64,000 nucleotides of DNA from NCBI GenBank assembly GCA_949126835.1, contig CASBPS010000042.1:1-64000 (forward strand), in the 5' to 3' direction. Positions within the stretch are counted from its first letter, which is position 1, and the number at the start of each line of letters is the position of its first letter. Of the stretch, positions 19,992 to 29,689 are shown one piece after another. This stretch comes from Anisus vortex (Eukaryota > Mollusca > Gastropoda > Planorbidae). Both the position numbers and the translations under genes were made by a program. The notes beneath the pieces were generated by a model. That model saw nothing but the letters and a program-made list of their open reading frames with translations, did not search any database and was not told the origin of the DNA.

Positions 19992-21880
19992 GTATGTACA
20001 TACCGCATAATCTTTTTAAATACTGGACATAAAAACGTGAAATTTGCTACAAATATTCTTTGCGTTACGGCGGTGAACACTGTCAAGGTTTTAACAAAAT
20101 TAAAATGACCGCAGTGGTCAGTTTGGTCAAAAAACTTGAAAAAAACACAACTTTTGATTCACATTGTCTTTGCCAGTACAACATTTTATAGTTTTTCGTC
20201 ACAAAGTTAGAAAAAAAAGGATGCGCTGAGATTATTTTTATGACGTCATCAATCTTTGCGCATGGATTTTATAGCAATGAAGGGACATTTTTCATTCATG
20301 TTTAAATTGACGTCATCAAACTATGTGCATGGATTTTATTATCTCAACTCAATGACGGGAACAAATTTTCTTCATGTTTAAATTGTCTACGTGCCGTAAA
20401 CAACATAAATTCTTTACACTACCAATACTGTAGTTGATTTTCTTAATCTATCACTACTTTAATACTTTACACTGTGAATACATGACTTAAAGCTAATTAA
20501 TAATTTAAAACTTTACAAACATAGGACAAAGCAAATAGATTTAGCATTTTTTTTTCTGTTTCGGGAAGTAATAACGACGCCTTACTAAGCTTATTTAAAC
20601 GCAGTGGTCCTGGTTACACTCTATATTTAAGCTTATAATTATATGGCGTCATCAAATTTTGCGTATTTATGCGTTTAAGAAGGGAACAAAATTTTGTTTT
20701 AATTTGCGTCGTAATTTGTAGAATGCAATATTTAAATGGTTTAAGTAAAAAAATTAAGTTACCGGAAAATACTTTATCCCTGCTTAAGACAATTGCTTAT
20801 AACTCCATGGGTTATTTTATCCAGTTCCGAGAACTGGGCACCTTTAGGCTTATCGCCTTGGTAACGGCCATTGTTTTAATTACCGGGCAATGTTTAAATT
20901 ACCGGGCAATGTTTATAATACCAGGCAATGTTTAAATTACCGGGCAATGTTTAAATTACCGGGCAATGTTTATAATACCGGACAATGTTTAAATTACCGG
21001 GCAATGTTTAAATTACCGGGCAATGTTTATAATACTGGGCAATGTTTATAATACCGGGCAATGTTTAAATTACCGGGCAATGTTTAAATTACCGGGCAAT
21101 GTTTATAATACCGGGCAATGTTTATAATACCGGGCAATGTTTAAATTACCGGGCAATGTTTAAATTACCGGGCAATGTTTATAATACCGGGCAATGTTTA
21201 TAATACCGGGCAATGTTTAAATTACCGGGCAATGTTTATAATACCGGGCAATGTTTATAATACCGGGCAATGTTTATAATTCCGGGCAATGTTTAAATTA
21301 CCAGGCAATGTTTAAATTACCGGGCAATGTTTAATTTGCCGGGCAATGTTCAAATTGCCCGAACTAAATTTTAAAAGTTTTAATTCGTGTCGTATACGTT
21401 TTATAAACATTATTTCATAAGGGTTTCATTTGTTATTGTTTTACATGTTGAATAGAAAAATTAATTCTAAGTTTGCTTCCAAAGCAACAATAAATAAATA
21501 AATAGCAAAAAAACAAAAACAACACAACATAGGTCTGCGACTTAATGTTTGTCGTAAAAAAAATATATCAAACAATCATTAAAAAAAAAAAAAGTAGTGT
21601 CGAATGTTCTTAATCAATGAATAGAACAAAATATATTCATGTTTTAATTTGCGTCGTAATTTATAGCGGGCAATTTTGTAATTGTTATAATGGGTGATGA
21701 GTAATGATTTTAACGGGTAATTCATGTTGTAGCGGGCAAATAAAAAATTACCTCACGTTTAAATTCGTGTCGTAGGTCATGCGGGCAATCTCATTATAAC
21801 TGCCTGAGTAGTTAGAGTGTATGTAAACATAACTTTTAGCCGGTTCGGAGGACCGGGCACATAACGGCTTGTATATATAT
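19930..21880 (+). repeat. Array block C1, with expanded minisatellite
   Basis: 1951 bp. After the common start it follows class C sequence: ACACAACTTTTGATTCACAT in place of the class A/B sequence, and TGACGTCA sites at 20241-20248 and 20308-20315. A perfect 7-bp-stem hairpin CCAGTTC(CGA)GAACTGG lies at 20821-20837, followed by the long minisatellite at 20870-21360. A partial piece of the P-like element interior (20555-20640) is present without its ends. Confidence 0.9.
20870..21360 (+). repeat. 19-bp minisatellite, expanded (about 25 units)
   Basis: Two main variants alternate: a, ending TTTAAAT, and b, ending TTTATAA. Much of the array follows an a-a-b-b pattern, giving a 76-bp higher-order period. 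The last two units degenerate to TTGCC types. Blocks C2 and C3 have only about 7 units at the same place. Confidence 0.9.
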
Positions 21881-23362
21881 AAATCTCAAAAGGAATATGT
21901 GGCTGGCTGGCTGGCTGGGTATGTACATACCGCATAATCTTTTTAAATACTGGACATAAAAACGTGAAATTTGCTACAAATATTCTTTGCGTTACGGCGG
22001 TGAACACTGTCAAGGTTTTAAAAAAATTAAAATGACCGCAGTGGTCAGTTTGGTCAAAAAACGCGAATAAAACACATCTTTTGATTCACATTAACTTTGC
22101 CAGTACAACTTTTTATAGTTTTTCGTCACAAAGTTAGAAAAAAAAAGGATGCGCTGAGATTATTTTTATGACGTCATCAAAGTTTGAGCATGGATTTTTT
22201 AGCAAAGAAGGGACATTTTTGATTCATGTTTAAATTGACGTAATCAAACTATGTGCATGGATTTTTATCTCAATGATGGGAACAAATTTTCTTCATGTTT
22301 AAATTGCCTACGTGCCGTAAACAACATAAATTCTTTACACTACCAATACTGTAGTTGATTTTCTTAATCTATCACTACTTTAATACTTTACACTGTGAAT
22401 ACATGACTTAAAGCTAATTAATAATTTAAAACTTTACAAACATAGGACAAAGCAAATAGATTCAGCATTTTTTTCTGTTTCGGGAAGTAATACCGACGCA
22501 TTACTAAGCTTATTTAAACGCAGTGGTCCTGGTTACACTCTATATTTAAGCTTATAATTATATGGCGTCATCAAACTTTGCGTATTTATGCGTTTAAGAA
22601 GGGAACAAAATTTTGTTTTATTAAGACTATTGTTTATAACTCCATAGGTTATTTTATCCAGTTCCGAGAACTGGGCACCTTTAGGCTTATCGCCTAGGTA
22701 ACGGCCATTGTTTAAATTACGGGGCAATGTTTATAATACCGGGCAATGTTTAAATTACCGGGCAATGTTTAAATTACCGGGCAATGTTTAAATTACCGGG
22801 CAATGTTTAATTTGCCGGGCAATGTTCAAATTGCCGGAACTAACTTTTTAAAGTTTTAATTCGTGTCGTATACGTTTTATAAACATTATTTCATATGGGT
22901 TTCATTTGTTATTGTTTTACATGTTGAATAGAAAATTTAATTCTAAGTTTGCTTCCAAAGCAACAATAAATAAATAAACAGCAAATAAACAAAAACAACA
23001 CAACATAGGTCTGCGACTTAATGTTTGTCGTAAAAAAATATATCAAACAATCTTAAAAAAAATAATAAAAGTAGGCTACTGTCGAATGTTCTTTATCAAT
23101 GAATAGAACAAAATATATTCAGGTTTTAATTTGCGTCGTAATTTATAGCGGGCAATTTTGTAATTGTTATAATGGGTGATGAGTAATGATTTTAAAGGGT
23201 AATTCATGTTGTAGCGGGCAAATAAAAAATTACCTCACGTTTAAATTCGTGTCGTAGGTCATGCGGGCAATCTCATTATAACTGCCTGAGTAGTTAGAGT
23301 GTATGTAAACATAACTTTTAGCCGGTTCGGAGGACCGGGCACATAACGGCTTGTATATATAT
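21881..23362 (+). repeat. Array block C2
   Basis: 1482 bp, nearly identical to C3. TGACGTCA lies at 22169-22176; the second site has changed to GACGTAATC. A CCAGTTC(CGA)GAACTGG hairpin lies at 22658-22674, the minisatellite at 22706-22836, and the closing hairpin near 23320. Confidence 0.9.
22706..22836 (+). repeat. 19-bp minisatellite, block C2 (about 7 units)
   Basis: TACCGGGCAATGTTTAAAT-type units ending in the same degenerate TTGCC units as the other blocks. Confidence 0.9.
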
Positions 23363-24843
23363 AAATCTCAAAAGGAATATGTGGCTGGCTGGCTGGCTGG
23401 GTATGTACATACCGCATAATCTTTTTAAATACTGGACATAAAAACGTGAAATTTGCTACAAATATTCTTTGCGTTACGGCGGTGAACACTGTCAAGGTTT
23501 TAAAAAAATTAAAATGACCGCAGTGGTCAGTTTGGTCAAAAAACGCGAATAAAACACATCTTTTGATTCACATTAACTTTGCCAGTACAACTTTTTATAT
23601 TTTTTTGTCACAAAGTTAGAAAAAAAAGGATGCGCTGAGATTATTTTTATGACGTCATCAAAGTTTGAGCATGGATTTTTTAGCAAAGAAGGGACATTTT
23701 TGATTCATGTTTAAATTGACGTAATCAAACTATGTGCATGGATTTTTATCTCAATGATGGGAACAAATTTTCTTCATGTTTAAATTGCCTACGTGCCGTA
23801 AACAACATAAATTCTTTACACTACCAATACTGTAGTTGATTTTCTTAATCTATCACTACTTTAATACTTTACACTGTGAATACATGACTTAAAGCTAATT
23901 AATAATTTAAAACTTTACAAACATAGGACAAAGCAAATAGATTCAGCATTTTTTTCTGTTTCGGGAAGTAATACCGACGCATTACTAAGCTTATTTAAAC
24001 GCAGTGGTCCTGGTTACACTCTATATTTAAGCTTATAATTATATGGCGTCATCAAACTTTGCGTATTTATGCGTTTAAGAAGGGAACAAAATTTTGTTTT
24101 ATAAAGACTATTGTTTTTAACTCCATGGGTTATTTTATCCAGTTCCGAGAACTGGGCACCTTTAGGCTTATCGCCTAGGTAACGGCCATTGTTTAAATTA
24201 CCGGGCAATGTTTATAATACCGGGCAATGTTTAAATTACCGGGCAATGTTTAAATTACCGGGCAATGTTTAAATTACCGGGCAATGTTTAATTTGCCGGG
24301 CAATGTTCAAATTGCCGGAACTAACTTTTTAAAGTTTTAATTCGTGTCGTATACGTTTTATAAACATTATTTCATATGGGTTTCATTTGTTATTGTTTTA
24401 CATGTTGAATAGAAAATTTAATTCTAAGTTTGCTTCCAAAGCAACAATAAATAAATAAACAGCAAATAAACAAAAACAACACAACATAGGTCTGCGACTT
24501 AATGTTTGTCGTAAAAAAATATATCAAACAATCATAAAAAAAAAAATAAAAGTAGGCTACTGTCGAATGTTCTTTATCAATGAATAGAACAAAATATATT
24601 CATGTTTTAATTTGCGTCGTAATTTATAGCGGGCAATTTTGTAATTGTTATAATGGGTGATGAGTAATGATTTTAAAGGGTAATTCATGTTGTAGCGGGC
24701 AAATAAAAAATTACCTCACGTTTAAATTCGTGTCGTAGGTCATGCGGGCAATCTCATTATAACTGCCTGAGTAGTTAGAGTGTATGTAAACATAACTTTT
24801 AGCCGGTTCGGAGGACCGGGCACATACCGTCTTGTATATATAT
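23363..24843 (+). repeat. Array block C3
   Basis: 1481 bp. Same contents as C2, with TGACGTCA at 23650-23657, the hairpin at 24139-24155 and the minisatellite at 24187-24319. The closest pair in the array is C2/C3. Confidence 0.9.
24187..24319 (+). repeat. 19-bp minisatellite, block C3 (about 7 units)
   Basis: Same number and order of units as C2. Confidence 0.9.
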
Positions 24844-25430
24844 AAATCTCAAAAGGAATATGTATGTGGCTGGCTGGCTGGCTGGGTATGTACATACCGC
24901 ATAATCTTTTTAAATACTGGACATAAAAACGTGAAATTTGCTACAAATATTCTTTGCGTTACGGCGGTGAACACTGTCAAGGTTTTAAAAAAATTTAAAT
25001 GACCGCAGTGGTCAGTTTGGTCAAAAAACGCGAATAAAACGACATATTTTGGGTTCATGTTGAATTTGCCGTTCCAACTTTTTATAGTTTTTCGATCGAT
25101 CGCGCTAAGAAAATAAAAAAAAAGGATGGCGTTGAGATTTTTTTCAGGATGACGTCATCAAAGTTTGCGCAGGGATAGCTAGCTGTCTTTTTTTTTATGG
25201 CGTCATCGAGTTTTGCGTATTCATTTTAATTAAATTCGCTTCAACGTTTGCTAATGTACTTTATGAATGAATAGAAAAAAATATATTCACGTTTTAATTT
25301 GCGTCGTAATTTATAGCGGGATATTTTTAAATTGTTATAATGGGTAATGATTAATGGTTTTAATGGGTAAATTACGTTGTATCTGGCAAATACAAAATTC
25401 CATCACGTTTTTATTCGTGTTGTATGTGTC

Positions 25431-26175
25431 CACAGAATAGGTATAAAACAGAATGCGCAATCGCATTATATTTCTGTTTTGGGCAGTAATACCGACGCCA
25501 TACTAAGCTTATTTAAACGCAGCGGTCCTGGTTACACTCTATATTTATGCTTATTTAGCCTACAACGTCCTTTTCTTCAAATCTACAAGTTCGAACACCC
25601 AAAGCTAATATTTCAGGCAAAATGTGCATAAACGGTTGTGTAATAAACTACAACAATGATGCGAAAACGACTGATTATCGTAAAAAAGAGCATGTCAAAC
25701 TGCATGGCTTTCCTGACTCCATAAAGGATAAACAACAGCATAAACAACCTCATATTAACTCATTATGAATTATATGCCTATTTCCCTTCATAATTTTAAA
25801 AGTTTATTTTGGTTTAAAAAGTATATATATTTATGTACCGGTAGCCGCAGCAATTTAGTTACCGGTACCGAGCTACGTCTAAGCCATTTTTTTTTTCAAA
25901 TCAGTACCGGGTAATAAAATATTTATACATCATATTGGCCTAATCATATAATGTTCAAAACAAAATGGGTAATTAAGTCAAATTTATATAAAAGTAAGCC
26001 TATAATGAAAGATAATGTAGGCCCTATATATATTGTATATATTTATGGCAGACGTAGATATCATTTCTCATTTTACTATAGTAGCGTCTCTAGCGACCGC
26101 TGCATTGCGGAAAATGGTAACTTTTAGTGAGTGCGTATATAGGGATTGTGCATTCTGTTCTATACCTATTCTGTG
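25431..26175 (+). mobile_element. P-like element in block A2 with intact THAP exon
   Basis: Inverted ends begin CACAGAATAGG at 25431 and end ATTCTGTG at 26175; the flanking 8-mers are TATGTGTC and TATACGTC. It is 745 bp long and carries the only intact THAP exon of the family in this window. No catalytic exon is present, so it would need a transposase supplied from elsewhere. Confidence 0.8.
25622..25768 (+). CDS. THAP-domain exon of P-like element (48 codons)
   Basis: The ATG at 25622 opens a 48-codon frame starting MCINGCVINYNND. C2 and C6 form the first zinc pair (C-x3-C), and HGFPDS at residues 28-33 matches the conserved F-P motif of THAP DNA-binding domains. The frame reaches TGA at 25766-25768 before the expected C-x2-H, so either a splice donor follows the FPDS region or the exon is all that is left of a longer gene. 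In a P-like transposase this domain would bind near the element ends. The same exon is frameshifted at 15512 and decayed at 3288-3390. The product alone is probably non-functional. Confidence 0.5.
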   Translation: MCINGCVINYNNDAKTTDYRKKEHVKLHGFPDSIKDKQQHKQPHINSL

Positions 26176-26489
26176 TATACGTCTTATAAACTTTGTAGCG
26201 GGAAATTTTTTTTAATTGCCAGGCAATGTTTAAATTGCCGAGCTCAACGTTTTAAAGTTTTAATTTGTATCGTATACGTCTTATAAACTATGTAGCGGGA
26301 AATTTTTATATTGCCGGGCAATGTTTAAATTTGCCGGACCAACTTTTTAAAGTTTTAATTCATGTCGTATACGTTGTATAAACTATGATTCATATCGGTT
26401 TCAGTTGTTATTGTTTTTCCTGTTGAATTTAAAATTTAATTCTAAGTTTCCTTCCAAAGCAACAATAATTAAATAGCAAATAACACCAA

Positions 26490-26490
<1 letters not shown>

Positions 26491-26523
<33 letters not shown>
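26491..26523 (+). repeat. Poly-A tract (33 bases)
   Basis: Uninterrupted A-run in block A2. It is a likely length-variable and assembly-sensitive site. Confidence 0.95.
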
Positions 26524-26526
<3 letters not shown>

Positions 26527-26913
26527 TGCTCTACGACTAATGTTGTAGCAAAAAAATATATAAAACAATCATTTTCGAATTAACAGTACTTTTTAAAAGA
26601 CATGTGAGTTCTGTTTTACAGAAAGAGTTTAATTACCCAATAAACTCACAAAATTCGATCATAGTGCTCATACTTTGAGCAAGAAATAAATAAAAAATTA
26701 TTATTATTTGTTTTTCCTTTTTAGTTGTATTTGTAATTGGTGTATAATAAAGTGTGCAAAACAAAAATAAATTTAAAAAATACTGACCACAAAAAAAAAA
26801 CATACTACTTTATGTATGTTGCAAAAACAAAACTAAAAAACTATAATGTGTCAAGCATATTCTAAAAAAAAGCCCGTTCGAAGAATCGGGCACATAACGG
26901 CTTGTATATATAT

Positions 26914-27372
26914 AAATCTCAAAAGGAATATGTGGCTGGCTGGCTGGCTGGCTGGCTGGGTATGTACATACCGCATAATCTTTTTAAATACTGGACATAA
27001 AAACGTGAAATTTGCTACAAATATTCTTTGCGTTACGGCGGTGAACACTGTCAAGGTTTTAAAAAAATTAAAATGACCGCAGTGGTCAGTTTGGTCAAAA
27101 AACGCGAAAAAAACACAACTTTTGATTCACATTGTCTTTGCCAGTACAATTTTTTATAGTTTTTCGTCACAAAGTTAGAAAAAAAAAGGATGCGCTGAGA
27201 TTATTTTTAGGACGTAATCAATCTTTGCTCATCGATTTTATAGCAATGAAGGGACATTTTTGATTCATGTTTAAATTGACGTCATCAAACTATGTGCATG
27301 GATTTTTATCTCAATGATGGGAACACATTTTCTTCATGTTTAAATTGTCTACGTGCCGTAAACAACATAAAT
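26914..27372 (+). repeat. Terminal truncated array block
   Basis: Has the common start and then class C sequence closest to C1 (ACACAACTTTTGATTCACAT), with TGACGTCA at 27277-27284. It stops after the TGCCGTAAACAACATAAAT stretch that sits at about 20391-20409 in C1. Composite-unit sequence begins right after. Confidence 0.85.
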
Positions 27373-27850
27373 GTCTTTCTCTTATTATTTTAATAACAAA
27401 AACTTTAGACATATATTTAGTAAACATCAAAATGCTTCCTGTTTACGCCCCGTGTTGGGCGCTACAGCTCGGAACCCTGTTTAAACTTTAGACATATATT
27501 TAGTAAACATTAAATCAGATTCAGGTAGGAAATTTAGAGAAAAACAGAAAGAAAGACAAAACATACCAGAATTTCAGATTTTGAATTTTAATTAATCAAG
27601 TACTCGCTATCCAAACATTATTGCCCTCGATTCTCGACCTCGTCCAAGTAGGAAAAATAAAATAAAATGCTCATTTATTTCATTAAGTTTTCTTTGTGTT
27701 TATTGTAATATCGAGCTTTGTTAATACCCATGAAAGTATTATAATATGATAATAACGAAAGGGTTGGGTTAACACGCAGCGAAATTTATTTCTTATAGGC
27801 TAGTTATAGGAAATATTCTCTGGGGACGAGCTTAGTAGGATATGATAATT
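27373..27850. repeat. Composite unit loop fragment beside the array
   Basis: Matches 34545-34960 and 60265-60660. Shared pieces are GGGCGCTACA near 27459, TTTAGACATATATTTAGTAAA, the ACATACCAGAATTTCAGATT stretch and GTCCAAGTAGGAAAA. It is probably the continuation of partial copy 2, separated from it by the array. Confidence 0.7.
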
Positions 27851-27865
27851 CTCCTAAGGATTAGT

Positions 27866-28210
27866 GTTTTAAATGATGTTACGGTACTGGTTTCCCTGTT
27901 TACTCAGGCAACCCATTCCACGCTCGTATATTACTCGTGAAGAAATTGTATTTATACGCATTTGTTCTCGTATAAGGGATAAAGAAAGTGTTTTTGTCTT
28001 TATGTTTTTCCAAGCATCGCATCAGGTTGTTATTGTGTTGCATTCCTAAATTATAATTTAATGCCTTATATATTATTACTATTTTATTCTTTGCCCTTCC
28101 GTCCTCTATTGTTTCTAGTCTTAGTAAATTAACTATTGGTGTTAATCTTGTAGTTATGAACATTTACTAGTAATAAACCTTGCAATAGCCCTGCATTTAA
28201 CATTATGGAA
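27866..28210 (-). pseudogene. LINE reverse transcriptase C-terminus
   Basis: The minus-strand frame 28163-27900 ends in RTNAYKYNFFTSNIRAWNGL, which matches the closing motif (R...Y..SFF...I..WN.LP) of many LINE reverse transcriptases. Upstream NLLRLETIEDGRAKNKIVII fits the preceding helices. Before its Met, another frame gives CRAIARFI, the usual QRRAARF-like motif, so one frameshift separates them. No catalytic palm is present. The same region, far more decayed (YSFFPIGTW), lies inside the composite unit, for example at 47731-47967. Confidence 0.65.
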
Positions 28211-28251
28211 AAATATAATGAATATAAAACAATCAATTTTTCCATTGATTT

Positions 28252-28253
<2 letters not shown>

Positions 28254-28309
<56 letters not shown>
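28254..28309 (+). repeat. (AT)n microsatellite
   Basis: About 56 bp of nearly perfect AT dinucleotides with one TT break near its right end. Confidence 0.95.
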
Positions 28310-28440
28310 TTAAAGTTTATTCACCATAAGTACATGTACAATGATAGTCAATTTCAATTCAATACAATAATTGCAAAAAAGAGAAGAAAAGTAAAGAAAA
28401 AGGATAGGAGACAATTATTTTAATTTTTTTTTTACAAATT
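28310..28440 (-). mobile_element. Retroelement 3' tail
   Basis: On the minus strand TGTACATGTACTTATGGTG is followed by AATAAA (complement of 28317-28322) and then the AT microsatellite. A poly-A signal beside a microsatellite tail is typical of a LINE or SINE 3' end. The body is not recognisable. Confidence 0.4.
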
Positions 28441-28959
28441 AAAGGAATAGAAGACAACAAGGAAATGTGTAGTAACTGTTTATATGATTATGTCCCATAT
28501 TTGGGTACAGTTAAAAATGGTTAATTAATTATTTTTTTTCCAATAACATCAGAAGCACAAATATAAGGACAAAGCTATTTATGTCAATTTATATCATTAA
28601 CATATAAAAAAAATTATTTTATAGCCTAAAAATAAAGGTAATAAGACATAACTTTAATTATTACAAGAGGGTTTTATTTGTTCATAATTTTCACGATTCT
28701 GTTCCTTATCCGGGTTACAAAAAAAAAGTATAGCCAAATATCCTTTTTATTCTTAACAAAAATATAACAAGACGTCTAGTTTCATTAATATTAAAAATTA
28801 AAATATTTCAAAATAATATTAGCGGCAGTTTGGTTAGAGTGGTCGTTTATTAAGGTAGGTAGGATAACAAGCTCATGTTTAACAAATTATTTGAACGTTT
28901 ACTTTTGAGGGAAATAACTCTTGTTCAACAAGTTGAGTTTAGCGACTTTCTTCGCTTAT
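28441..28959. other. Unassigned AT-rich stretch
   Basis: Nothing recognised: no coding frame and no partner in the window. Confidence 0.5.
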
Positions 28960-29260
28960 CTCTCCTGTCGGCTGGAGGACGCTGAGTCGGTCACTTGCAT
29001 CTCCTTACTTTTTAAAATAGTATTACAAGTTTGAAAAGCTTATTTGAAACTGTGGGAAGACGGGTGTGTTTACTAGTAAACAAAAAAATAGGCACGGCTT
29101 GTCTACCTTCCCTCCCGTCACGGGACCAAGAGACAACTGGTCTTGCCCTGATGCCGTCTGTGTACTCGTGGCGGGAAAGGGAGTCGGGGCTGATATTTTT
29201 ATACCGGAATATAACCAGTATAAGTACACACAGTGTACAAAGAATAGTTTTTACCATGTT
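28960..29260. repeat. GC-rich dispersed repeat, copy 2
   Basis: Imperfectly matches 9501-9800. CCTGATGCCGTCT, CTCGTGGCGGGAAAGGGAG and GGGGCTGATATTTTTATACC occur in the same order. Several overlapping short open frames here on both strands are by-products of the lower stop density. Confidence 0.5.
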
Positions 29261-29689
29261 GAGAATAATTTTTGCCAATCATATCAAGTACATAATATAC
29301 AGAAATTGTAATTACAAAATATTAGAAATGTTTGTTCATAGCATTTGGCTATAATAACACAAATAAAATAATGAAAGTTAAAATTGGTGCATATAAAAAA
29401 CCAAGTTATGTCAAGAAAAAAAAGTAACATTGCATGTTTAGAATACATTTTATGTTTTTATTAAGAAATGAAAACATACAGTTATATTCAAATTTTGAAC
29501 CAAATACAGAAATTGTAAAGTTGGTTTAAGTTTCTCCTTAGTATGGGTCAGCCGTTGAAAGGCTTTATCTTGAAAAGGTGGGGACCCAGCACATGGATGA
29601 AAAGAAAATGGACGAATAATTTTTCATTGAAAAGCAATAAATGAACATTTAAAAACAGAATGATTTTCTGGTCGCCTGAACTTATTAAT
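29261..29689. other. Unassigned AT-rich stretch
   Basis: No gene and no clear repeat partner. Confidence 0.45.

Larger units (their letters stand above)
24844..26913 (+). repeat. Array block A2
   Basis: 2070 bp, nearly identical to A1 including the P-like element in the same place, so A1 and A2 were copied from one another after that insertion. TGACGTCA lies at 25150-25157. An A-run of 33 bases at 26491-26523 replaces a mixed A/C stretch of A1. Confidence 0.9.
14721..27372 (+). repeat. Tandem array of 1.5-2.1 kb blocks, A-B-B-C-C-C-A-c
   Basis: Eight starts of the same block, anchored on AAATCTCAAAAGGAATATG, lie at 14721, 16807, 18365, 19930, 21881, 23363, 24844 and 26914. Spacings are 2086, 1558, 1565, 1951, 1482, 1481 and 2070. 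Every block opens with TA-rich sequence, a tetranucleotide stretch of ATGT and GGCT units, the palindrome GTATGTACATAC and a nearly invariant stretch of about 200 bp. Blocks from the second on are preceded by a short hairpin such as CCGGTTC(GGA)GGACCGG. Three classes differ in the second half. The last block is truncated near 27372. No plausible protein is encoded. The organisation resembles tandem Helentron-like non-autonomous elements, but the assignment is inference. Confidence 0.9.

Noticed and set aside
17679..24319. Minisatellites considered as CRISPR arrays
   Set aside because: Units are contiguous at 19 bp with no unique spacers, and the DNA is eukaryotic.
14707..27054. Minus-strand open frames in every array block with Ala-Ser-Gln-Pro repeats (14707-14943, 16793-17041, 18318-18599, 19826-20086, 21777-22013, 23259-23495, 24849-25058, 26851-27054)
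   Set aside because: They are translations of the GGCT/ATGT microsatellite and the conserved block start. Their similarity follows from block duplication; ends vary with microsatellite length and no domain is recognisable.
28205..28423. 72-codon frame with a Tyr-Ile repeat
   Set aside because: It is a translation of the AT microsatellite and an antisense retroelement tail.
29012..29354. Overlapping open frames on both strands
   Set aside because: They fall in a GC-rich patch with few stops and show no domain, codon or paralogue support.
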